NCBI GenBank assembly: GCA_964537925.1
Contig: CAZICV010000001.1
Coordinates: 868,001 to 932,000 of the forward strand
From: SLDF01 sp964537925
GTDB taxonomy: Bacteria; Bacteroidota; Bacteroidia; Chitinophagales; Saprospiraceae
Reading direction: 5' to 3'
Length of the DNA: 64,000 nucleotides
Shown: positions 44,094-51,706 of the stretch, piece by piece
Position numbering within the stretch: position 1 is the stretch's first letter
Layout: every line of letters starts with the position of its first letter
Notes under the pieces: model-generated
The model's database searches: none
Seen by the model: the letters and a program-made list of their open reading frames with translations, nothing else
What the model was told of the DNA's origin: nothing
Program-made: the position numbers and the translations under genes

Positions 44094-44101
44094 CAAAGGT
44101 A
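44094..44101 (-). promoter_or_regulatory. Bacteroidota -7 promoter element TACCTTTG for rlmD
   Basis: Exact TAnnTTTG on the minus strand, 16 bases upstream of the GTG start; it lies inside the longest open frame and so decides the start. Confidence 0.6.
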
Positions 44102-44125
44102 ACACAAAAACGCCCTGCCTCCGCC

Positions 44126-46069
44126 TCAGCGCAATATCTCGAACTCGGTGCGGCGATTGAGCCTGCGCCCTTCCGGGCTATCATTGCCCGCTACAGGCCT
44201 GGTCTGCCCAAAGCCCGTCCAGGACATCCGCTCCGCAGAGATGCCTTTAGCCACCAGGTAGTCATGGACGGCCCTGGCACGCTGCTCAGACAGTACCTGG
44301 TTTCGCTCCGGTGTGCCGGTATTGTCCGTATGGCCGTGTATATTGATCCGGACAGCCGGTTCTCTGCCGAGCAATGCCACCCACCTGTCCAGCTCAAGAT
44401 GGGAGTCCGGTAGGAGCCGTGCCGACCCGGTCTCGAAGAAGATATTGTTGAGCACAACCAGCTCCGGCTTGCGCTGATCAGCGCTATCCCCGGCGACAGG
44501 CACGGGGGTCAGCCAGATATCCACGGAATCTATAGCATCCGGCGCCATATCCGGCGGAAGATCGAAATGGACGGAGTTGGGCCAGAAACCGGCCGACTCC
44601 GCAAAGAGTGCATATCGCGCTCCCAGCGGCAGGCAGACCAGTGTCTCCGTCTCTTTGCCGGTACGATAATAGATCTGCCGGAGCGTATCCGACAGATCGT
44701 GCAGGCGTAGACCGGCCGCCATCTGCACCGAATCCCGCGCATGCAGCACCCGGATATGTACGAAGCCCGACGGCCTGGCGCGCGCCGCTTCGGGCAGCGG
44801 CGCCTGGTACAGGCCGGCATCCTTCATATGGCCGCTGCGATCCATGTCCACGATCGAGAATATCGCTGTCTGTCCACCTATATCCACTACCAGCCCGCTC
44901 TCATCCGACCTGGTGTTGATACCCGGGCCCAGGTTGACCGGTTTACCCCAGCTACCGTCCGACCTGCGGCGGCTGCTGAACAGATCCAGCCCGCCCAGGC
45001 CCGGATGCCCGGCTGATGCGAAGAAAAGCGTCTGGTCGTCGAAGTGCATGAACGGAGTCAGCTCGTCGTAGATGGTATTGACAGGTTCTCCGAGGTTTTT
45101 CGGCGGGGTCCAGTTGCCTCCCCTGAACCTGCTCATCCATATATCCATATCGCCTATACCACCGGGACGGTTGCTGACAAAGTACAATACGTCCCCATCC
45201 GGGGACAGGGCGGGCTGAGACTCCCAGAACTCCGAATTGACGACCGGTCCCATATTCCTGGGGGCCGCCCACTTGCCCTGGCGCTTCTCCGACCAGTAGA
45301 GGTCGCAGCCGCCCACTCCGCCGGGTTCGTTGCAGAGTGTGAATACGATGGTCCTGCCGTCTGCCGAGATACACATGGCGCCCTCGTTGCGCGGCGTATT
45401 GAGTTCGTTCAGGGGCCGGGCCTCTCCCCAGGTCCCGTCCGCCTGCCGCTGTGACAGGAAGAAATCCTCCTGGCCACCGAGGCGACGCGTGAACAACAAT
45501 CGTTTGCCGTCGGCGGTGATGCCGGGCAGGTATTCGGGTGACGGGGTATTGACCCCCGGCCCGAGCGGTTGTGGTACTGCGGGTTCCGCATCGGGATCGA
45601 GGGACAGGCAAAACCGGCTGTCTCGGGCATATTTCAAGGCTTTCTTCCGCTGCGATTCGGATATCTGGTCGCTGAGCAGCAGGGCATCGAAACGCTCCTG
45701 CGCCTGCTGGTAGCGGCCGGTCTCCCAGTAGCAAAGCGCTGCGGTGAAATATACCCTGGCAGGCAACATCGTATCAAGCGCCATGGCCCGGTCAAAATAG
45801 ACGGCTGCAGAATCATAGACACCCTGGCTGAAATAGATCGCACCGAGCTCCATGATCGCGTCCATGAACGCAGGCTCAGCCTTGACGGCGCGCATATACG
45901 AACGGATGGCCCGCTCTTTGTCACCCTTGCGCTGGGCAGCCACGCCCTCCTGCCAGAGTTTCCTGGCCTTGGGGGCCACATCTGCACGGTAAACCTGCGC
46001 TGACATAGGCTGACAGCAACACAAAACAGACAACAGCAGGAAAAAAAGTAGTTTCAGACGAAGGTCCAT
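44126..46069 (-). CDS. OmpA family outer-membrane protein with TPR and PD40 propeller repeats
   Basis: 647 residues. Signal peptide 1-24, a TPR array (about 30-145: AAQRKGDKERAIRSYMRAVK, GVYDSAAVYFDRAMALD), a WD40-like PD40 beta-propeller (about 165-415: GKRLLFTRRLGGQED, GRTIVFTLCNEPGG, GDVLYFVSNRPGGIGDMDIW), an Ig-like/CarboxypepD-type segment and a C-terminal OmpA peptidoglycan-binding domain (NNIFFETGSARLLPDS, INIHGHTDNTG, SEQRARAVHDYLVAKGI, NRRTEFEIL). This layout matches PorE-like peptidoglycan anchors of the T9SS as well as other Bacteroidota OmpA proteins. It lies 48 bases upstream of rlmD on the same strand. Confidence 0.9.
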   Translation of the reverse strand: MDLRLKLLFFLLLSVLCCCQPMSAQVYRADVAPKARKLWQEGVAAQRKGDKERAIRSYMRAVKAEPAFMDAIMELGAIYFSQGVYDSAAVYFDRAMALDTMLPARVYFTAALCYWETGRYQQAQERFDALLLSDQISESQRKKALKYARDSRFCLSLDPDAEPAVPQPLGPGVNTPSPEYLPGITADGKRLLFTRRLGGQEDFFLSQRQADGTWGEARPLNELNTPRNEGAMCISADGRTIVFTLCNEPGGVGGCDLYWSEKRQGKWAAPRNMGPVVNSEFWESQPALSPDGDVLYFVSNRPGGIGDMDIWMSRFRGGNWTPPKNLGEPVNTIYDELTPFMHFDDQTLFFASAGHPGLGGLDLFSSRRRSDGSWGKPVNLGPGINTRSDESGLVVDIGGQTAIFSIVDMDRSGHMKDAGLYQAPLPEAARARPSGFVHIRVLHARDSVQMAAGLRLHDLSDTLRQIYYRTGKETETLVCLPLGARYALFAESAGFWPNSVHFDLPPDMAPDAIDSVDIWLTPVPVAGDSADQRKPELVVLNNIFFETGSARLLPDSHLELDRWVALLGREPAVRINIHGHTDNTGTPERNQVLSEQRARAVHDYLVAKGISAERMSWTGFGQTRPVAGNDSPEGRRLNRRTEFEILR

Positions 46070-46111
46070 GCCATCATAACGAAGAAAGCTGCGGACTATG
46101 GTACATGGATA

Positions 46112-47122
46112 TCAAACACGGGCATCTACCGTAAAGCCCATCTTCTCGGCAGTCTCGAAATCCAGCGCGAAACCGACGCGGCCGACTTTCTTCTTGGCGA
46201 GGCCACGGTGATAGATACAGGCCGCCTCGCTCAGGAAGGCTTCTCCCTGCCTCACCTTGATGGCCTGATCAAAATGGTCGTGCGCTGCTTCAAACTGCCC
46301 GAGATCCATATAGGCAAGGCCTGCCAGGAAGAAAGCCTCCCTGCGTCTGCCCATGTGCTCTGAGTCCGCCGCAAATTTCCTGGCCAGGAAAAAGCCCAGC
46401 TCCTTCAGGGCATGCTCCGGGTCTTCCAGTTCCAGGAGCACCCGCGCCTTCTCCAGGCGCGCGCGCCAGTGAATATCCTGTACCGCCAGTGAATGCCTCA
46501 CTGCCTGTTCCAGGTCAGCAGCCGCTTTTTCAAAAGCGCCTGACTCAAAATGTACCTGTGACCGGAGGAAAAAAGCCATATATGCCGTATCGTCCTTGCG
46601 CACGGCCTCCTGCAACAGCGACAAAGCGGCTTCCATATTGGACTCTTCCATGTAGAGCCCGGCCAACATTTCCCTGGACTGTATGTGATCGTTGTAAGCC
46701 TGGATAGATGCACCGAAAGCGCGATGCGCCTGTGCGCGTTCAGCTTCGCCTCCTTTCATATGCAGAAGAGCGCGATGATACTCCTGTACGGCGATTTTGT
46801 CGTTCTGAGGTACGATGATCTCTTCTTTCAATATAGTGCCGCTATCCGTCTGGTAGATCTCTACCTTGCCTGAAACGGAAAACTGTGCGAGAAAATGAAG
46901 TGCGTCTACAGTATTCTTCCAGGTCTTGGACGTAGTATTCACTACTGACCGGGGTATCTCCAGCCTATGTGTGCAGTCGTTGAACAGATCGGACAGCCTG
47001 AGCGCCAGTTCATTCTTGTAGTAAGTCTCCAACCTGCTCTCAAAAAGGCGGAAGGCCTTTTGAAAGCTACTCTGATTGCCAAAATCCAGTTTGCCCTGGA
47101 AGATGGTTTTTTGATGGCTCAT
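46112..47122 (-). CDS. TPR-repeat protein
   Basis: 336 residues from ATG 47122 (MSHQKTIFQGKLDFGNQSSF). The first ~130 residues form a non-TPR domain of unknown function; from about 140 there are several TPR units (GLYMEESNMEAALSLLQEAV, FLRSQVHFESGAFEKAAADLEQAV, GLAYMDLGQFEAAHDHFDQAI). No signal peptide, so probably cytoplasmic and a protein-protein scaffold. A longer frame from 47182 lacks support. It lies upstream of the OmpA/TPR gene in the same direction, 42 bases apart; both have TPRs but no direct link can be shown. Confidence 0.82.
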   Translation of the reverse strand: MSHQKTIFQGKLDFGNQSSFQKAFRLFESRLETYYKNELALRLSDLFNDCTHRLEIPRSVVNTTSKTWKNTVDALHFLAQFSVSGKVEIYQTDSGTILKEEIIVPQNDKIAVQEYHRALLHMKGGEAERAQAHRAFGASIQAYNDHIQSREMLAGLYMEESNMEAALSLLQEAVRKDDTAYMAFFLRSQVHFESGAFEKAAADLEQAVRHSLAVQDIHWRARLEKARVLLELEDPEHALKELGFFLARKFAADSEHMGRRREAFFLAGLAYMDLGQFEAAHDHFDQAIKVRQGEAFLSEAACIYHRGLAKKKVGRVGFALDFETAEKMGFTVDARV

Positions 47123-47466
47123 TGTCCCGTTATTTTTTTGGTCTTGCTTGATACAGAAGAAATCGTGCCAAACTCTACGCAAACGAGTCCGGTAGGCAAG
47201 ATTTTCCCTGATTTTTTACTGCAGACAGAAAGGTAAAGTTCGGCATTGTGGAATGGAATATCAATGCCGGGCCCACCGCGCCAAAACATATTTATTTTCT
47301 TAAATTAAAGAATATCAAATCTCTATGGCGCGTGCTCACCCCAAGGGACTGCAAACTTACTACAAACCGGCCGCAAAAAAGAATCGTTCCCGGTATGCGC
47401 TGTATATATGGCTTCAGGATAAAAAAGCAGCGGCTAAGCAATACCGCCCGAACAAGACGACGGCGA
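47123..47466. other. 344-base leader region upstream of the TPR gene
   Basis: No gene supported. On the minus strand it holds an exact -7 match TAAGTTTG (47352-47359), a near match TACCTTTC (47225-47232), and an eight-base perfect hairpin CGGCATTG/CAATGCCG (47241-47269). The hairpin lacks a T-run on either strand, so it is not a plain terminator. The mRNA leader from 47352 would be about 220 bases. Confidence 0.5.
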
Positions 47467-50433
47467 TCAGAGCCGGACGAAGCGTTCCACGCTCCGGTGA
47501 CCCGACCTGTCCGATACTTCGAGCAGGTACAGCCCGGGCGGTACGCTGACAAGATCCAGGTCTGACCTACCCTCCGGCACATTTTCCTGTATATACAGTA
47601 TCGTACCGCGGAGGTCGCGCACCGTAAGCCGGTGAACGGAAGAGGCGGATTCGATCCAGACCTGGTAGTTGCCGTGCCCGGGATTAGGGTATACAAGCAA
47701 GCCTATGGGCGGAAGCCCTGCATCCGGCGACAGGCTGGTAGTGACTTCCGGCACATCCACACTGAGGGCAAAATGGTCTTCGCATCCATCCGGTGATACG
47801 GCTTTCAGCGCTACTTCGTAGATACCGGGCGCTGGATAGATATGGACCGGATGCTCTTCAGTGGAAGAAGTCCCGTCGCCAAAGTCCCAGGCATAGGACA
47901 CAGCAGCTACCGATCGGTTGACAAAGCTCACCGGAGATTCAAATGATTCCGGCGCCGCCGCCAGCTCAAATGCGGCCAGGAAACCTGCTGCATTGTCGTT
48001 CAGTGATATCTCCACCGGCTTGCGGTCACAGGGATGCTCATACCTTACCCGCCAGTCGTAAAAGAAGATCTGTGTACCGACATAGACGAAATCTATCTCA
48101 CCACCCTGCAGCCGGAAGATACCTTGTGTATGAGCCGCGACAGGATCCAGCGGTTCGCCTCCCAGCAGCGGCCTGCCGAATGCGAGCACAAGCCTGTATC
48201 CGCGACCCGGCTCCAAGTCGGCGTCTATCCGCAACGTGTTTTCTCCGATCTGCAAGCTGGTAGTGATCTCCTTGACGATCTGGCCGTTGTCGCGTACAAG
48301 CCTGATGACGCGAAGCCCCCGGCTTTCCGCATGACAGCGTACTGTCTCGATCCGGACCGGGTGATACACATCGAATATCATACTATTGCCTTCGCCGGAA
48401 ACGAAATACGTCGCATCCGGACCGGGAGCGGCTGCCCCGAAGCTTCTCCTCACTTCCAGGCCTGCATATAGCGAGAGATCGCCCGGCAGCTCCGGTACAT
48501 CAAAGAAACCGGTCTCCTGCTGCACGGGAACGCCCCCGGCAGGTGAGCTGTACCATACGAGCCTTCCTTCCGGGTGCCAGTCAGACAGGCGTGTCCTGGT
48601 GTGACTGCACAGTGGTGCGGACAGGTCCAGGCTATCTGTTTCCAGTGTCCAGTCATCTGCCCGGATGAGCTCCACCGAGCATACCTCCCGGTCATTGAGC
48701 GGCTTTTCGTCCTGGCCGGACACTACATATACGGAAAAGTCCCAGCGACCGTCTTCCATATCCGACAGTACCAATTCATGTGTCCTGCGCTCACCGGCTG
48801 CGATCGGCTCTTCTACCGTAAACTCGCGCGGAACCGCCCAATGCTCGTTGTAGACCTGGAGTGTATATCCTTCCTGGTCCGAAAGTCCCCGGTTTTCGAC
48901 TGTGACGGACAGGATGATAGCGCCTGCACAGGGCTGCTTGAACGGCTCTGCGCGCAGGAGAGCCAGATCGTTGTCTGCATAGGGAGAGACCGGCTCATGT
49001 CCCTGGTCCACCAGGTACCGGAACGCGGCGTCCAACTGTATGACACCCATTCCATAGGTATTGTCCTCTCCCGGATCACCGAGATCCGCCGCAGAGTAAT
49101 ACAAGGCGTACTTGATGTCTTCTCCGCTGAGATAGGGAAATGCTTCTTTGAGCAAAAGTACGGCCCCCGCCACATGCGGAGCAGCCATAGACGTACCGGA
49201 CAACTGGGTGTACTTGCCCTCCGGGATACAGGATCGTACGAATACGCCGGGAGCAGACACTTCCGGCTTGATCAGCAGTGAACCCTCTCCGCCGCAGTTG
49301 GACGGCCCGCGGCTGGAAAAGTCCGCCGCCAGCAACGCCGCACTACTTCCGTTGACTGCCGCTACGGTGAACAGGTTGACCGGGGAGATATTCACATTGT
49401 GCGGTTTGGTGATGGTATTCGGCGCCGGACCACTGTTCCCCGCAGAGAATATCACGGCAATACCGGCTGCCTCGAGCGCTTCGAAAATGGGTACGTATAC
49501 GCCTCCGCACTCGTCATCTACCCAGGGATCGTGCCAGGAGTTGTTGATAACATCCGGCATGTCTTCGCTGGTCCCGGGGTCGCCGTCAGGGTCCAGCGCC
49601 CACTGAAGTGAACTGGTCAGCACAAAGGTTCCTCCTCCGCAAAGCCCCGCTGCACCCATCCACTGCGCTTCGAAAGCGACCCCGATGGTATCCTCTTCAT
49701 AGCGGTCGATGCCGAGCACAGTTCCGGCGACATGTGTGCCGTGTATATCGCAATCCCGCGGCTCCCCGACGAAGGTACCTGTATACCAGGCCTGCTCTAC
49801 CGGCACATGGTTGCCTGCAAAGTTCCTGGCCAGTGCCGGGTGAACGGGGTCTACGCCGGTATCTATGATCAGGGCTTTGCGGCCATAGCCGGTATAACCT
49901 TTTTCCCACATAAATGGCGCTCTGACGACTGACAGGCCCGGTTCGCGGGTCTGCCCGCGCAGGGACCTTGTCTCATCCGGCGCCTGCTGATAGGGCTGAA
50001 GCTCCAGCGGCACATCCAGATCCATATAAGCGATCCGATCATCTGCCGACAGCATCCGGAGCAAGGGAGCATCTGCCTCGAAAAACAAACAATTGGCGAT
50101 CCAGAGCGGTCGTATATTCCTTGCTCCGAGCGCAGAAAGCTCCGCCGCCCAGCCTGCCTGAGAGCGTTCGGCCAATGCCCGGAGCCGATAGTTGACGATG
50201 CGGCCACGTTCTTTTACATCTACACGATGTATGCGAAAGGAGTCCAGCAGGGCAGACATATCCACCTGCTCTTCCAACAGCATATATACCTGTACCGGAT
50301 CACCGGAACGCTGCTCAAGGAATTGCCCGAGACGGGCAGAAATACGGAATGCATCACCTTGTGCATGCAGCCCCGGGCCACTGCACAAAAACAGGAAACA
50401 GCCCGACAGGACTGCCAACAGATACCTCATCAT
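47467..50433 (-). CDS. secreted subtilisin-like serine protease (S8) with PKD domain and T9SS sorting domain
   Basis: 988 residues. Signal peptide 1-24 (MMRYLLAVLSGCFLFLCSGP...HAQ), an N-terminal prodomain (about 27-145), then the S8 catalytic domain with D in IIDTGVD (~190), H in CDIHGTHVAG (~231), the oxyanion N in SAGNSGPAP (~340) and nucleophile S in SGTSMAAPHVAG (~415). Two beta-rich modules follow, then a PKD domain (FVNRSVAAVSYAWDFGDGTS) near 850-905 and a type A T9SS sorting domain (LLVYPNPGHGNYQVWIES ... ERFVRL) at the end. It is expected to be secreted to the surface or medium. Confidence 0.95.
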   Translation of the reverse strand: MMRYLLAVLSGCFLFLCSGPGLHAQGDAFRISARLGQFLEQRSGDPVQVYMLLEEQVDMSALLDSFRIHRVDVKERGRIVNYRLRALAERSQAGWAAELSALGARNIRPLWIANCLFFEADAPLLRMLSADDRIAYMDLDVPLELQPYQQAPDETRSLRGQTREPGLSVVRAPFMWEKGYTGYGRKALIIDTGVDPVHPALARNFAGNHVPVEQAWYTGTFVGEPRDCDIHGTHVAGTVLGIDRYEEDTIGVAFEAQWMGAAGLCGGGTFVLTSSLQWALDPDGDPGTSEDMPDVINNSWHDPWVDDECGGVYVPIFEALEAAGIAVIFSAGNSGPAPNTITKPHNVNISPVNLFTVAAVNGSSAALLAADFSSRGPSNCGGEGSLLIKPEVSAPGVFVRSCIPEGKYTQLSGTSMAAPHVAGAVLLLKEAFPYLSGEDIKYALYYSAADLGDPGEDNTYGMGVIQLDAAFRYLVDQGHEPVSPYADNDLALLRAEPFKQPCAGAIILSVTVENRGLSDQEGYTLQVYNEHWAVPREFTVEEPIAAGERRTHELVLSDMEDGRWDFSVYVVSGQDEKPLNDREVCSVELIRADDWTLETDSLDLSAPLCSHTRTRLSDWHPEGRLVWYSSPAGGVPVQQETGFFDVPELPGDLSLYAGLEVRRSFGAAAPGPDATYFVSGEGNSMIFDVYHPVRIETVRCHAESRGLRVIRLVRDNGQIVKEITTSLQIGENTLRIDADLEPGRGYRLVLAFGRPLLGGEPLDPVAAHTQGIFRLQGGEIDFVYVGTQIFFYDWRVRYEHPCDRKPVEISLNDNAAGFLAAFELAAAPESFESPVSFVNRSVAAVSYAWDFGDGTSSTEEHPVHIYPAPGIYEVALKAVSPDGCEDHFALSVDVPEVTTSLSPDAGLPPIGLLVYPNPGHGNYQVWIESASSVHRLTVRDLRGTILYIQENVPEGRSDLDLVSVPPGLYLLEVSDRSGHRSVERFVRL

Positions 50434-50446
50434 AGATAGTCAAACT

Positions 50447-51469
50447 TTAGGCCCAGACAGTACAGCCCTCCGAACAGTTCTGGCAGATATCGACTTCACT
50501 GCGCCCCCTGAGAACCTGTCTGCGGAATGAATCGTAAGCTTTGCTTTTCCAAATATAGCGGAAAGATCGGGCTTTCATATCACCTAATACATGGCGGGCA
50601 TCCTTGTCAAAGCAGCAAGGCAGCACTTTGCCGTCCCATGTGATCATGGCCGCATGCCATAGCTTCCAGCAGCGGTTGACGAGCCTGTGCCTGGGTGACC
50701 AAGTACCGTCGGGGTGCTGTATATAGCGGCTGTAGCGCCCGATAGTCGGTATGAGCGGGTTGCCGTGTTCGTAGTCGTACACCTGCGCGGTCTTGAGCCG
50801 GACTTCATCCACGCCGATCTCCTCTGCCAGCCTGCGTACCTCGTCGATCTGGTGCTCATTGGGCCGGACCACGAGGAACTGGAAGATCAGGTGAGGGGTA
50901 GTGGACCCTGCCTCTTCACGGGCCGCGACAATGTTGCGCGCACCGTCCAGCACCTTCTGCAGGTTGCCGCCGACCCGATACTGCTCGTATACCTCCTGCG
51001 TAGCGCCATCGATGGAAATGATAAGCCGGTCCAGCCCGGACGCCACGGTGCGGCGCGCATTCTCAGGATCGAGAAAATGGCCGTTGGTGGATGTGATCGT
51101 ATATATCCTGCGGTCGGATGCATAGCGGACCATATCCAGGAAGCCGGGATTGATAAAAGGTTCGCCCTGGAAATAAAAAATCAGGTAGGTCAGATCCCTG
51201 CCCAGTTCGTCGATCACGTTGCGAAAAAAATCGGCCCTGAGGTTGCCGGTAGGACGGGTAAATTGTCTCAGCCCGCTGGGACACTCCGGGCATCGCAGGT
51301 TGCAGGCTGTGGTAGGCTCGATCGAAACCGTAACCGGAAGACCCCATACGACGGGGCGACCCGATAGTCTCGTAGCATAGAAAGACGCCAGCACCCTGGT
51401 TGCATTCCATGCTTTCCTGAATGTCCACTTCGACAGAAAACGCCTGATATCTTTTCCGTAGAATTTCAC
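50447..51469 (-). CDS. radical SAM protein with SPASM-type C-terminus
   Basis: 340 residues from GTG 51469, preceded by AGGAGG-like sequence (GGAGGACAGG). The radical SAM cluster motif is CNLRCPEC (CX3CX2C) in EPTTACNLRCPECPSG; then the GGE-like FYFQGEPFINPGF and SISIDGATQEVYEQYRVGG segments. The C-terminal part has the SPASM pattern CWKLWHAAMITWDGKVLPCCFDKD...DICQNCSEGC, for an auxiliary Fe-S cluster. SPASM proteins modify peptides or act as enzyme-maturation (anSME-like) factors; the substrate is unknown. It sits 13 bases upstream of the subtilase gene in the same direction, so co-transcription is possible. Confidence 0.9.
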   Translation of the reverse strand: MKFYGKDIRRFLSKWTFRKAWNATRVLASFYATRLSGRPVVWGLPVTVSIEPTTACNLRCPECPSGLRQFTRPTGNLRADFFRNVIDELGRDLTYLIFYFQGEPFINPGFLDMVRYASDRRIYTITSTNGHFLDPENARRTVASGLDRLIISIDGATQEVYEQYRVGGNLQKVLDGARNIVAAREEAGSTTPHLIFQFLVVRPNEHQIDEVRRLAEEIGVDEVRLKTAQVYDYEHGNPLIPTIGRYSRYIQHPDGTWSPRHRLVNRCWKLWHAAMITWDGKVLPCCFDKDARHVLGDMKARSFRYIWKSKAYDSFRRQVLRGRSEVDICQNCSEGCTVWA

Positions 51470-51612
51470 TCCTGTCCTCCCTGACCCGTTTCCAGCGTGC
51501 CGGTACTTTAAAGATAGCCCGAATAGTCATAGGGATCGCCGTAACAGTGATGTGAGGTGAAAATTCAGCTCAATGGGGCAGCAGGACCGGAAAATGATCG
51601 CAAAAAAATTAT

Positions 51613-51639
51613 GTGTTGTAACCCAACGCGTTGCAGCAC
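51613..51639. promoter_or_regulatory. 27-base imperfect inverted repeat overlapping the -33 region
   Basis: Left arm GTGTTGTAAC and right arm GTTGCAGCAC match as dyad arms at 8 of 10 positions, with an exact inner palindrome CAACGCGTTG (51624-51633). Its right arm covers the likely -33 TTG of the promoter at 51656-51663. A candidate operator; the cognate regulator is unknown. Confidence 0.4.
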
Positions 51640-51655
51640 GAGACGGTTTTGAGAG

Positions 51656-51663
51656 TATATTTG
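51656..51663 (+). promoter_or_regulatory. Bacteroidota -7 promoter element TATATTTG for the metalloprotease
   Basis: Exact TAnnTTTG, 43 bases before the ATG at 51707. Confidence 0.6.
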
Positions 51664-51706
51664 AAAAAAGGAAGGACTAGGTAATTTTTTTCTCGGATCA
51701 AAATCT

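Noticed and set aside
47241..47269. Hairpin CGGCATTG/CAATGCCG as a terminator
   Set aside because: No T-run on either strand follows it; kept only as an unexplained leader hairpin.
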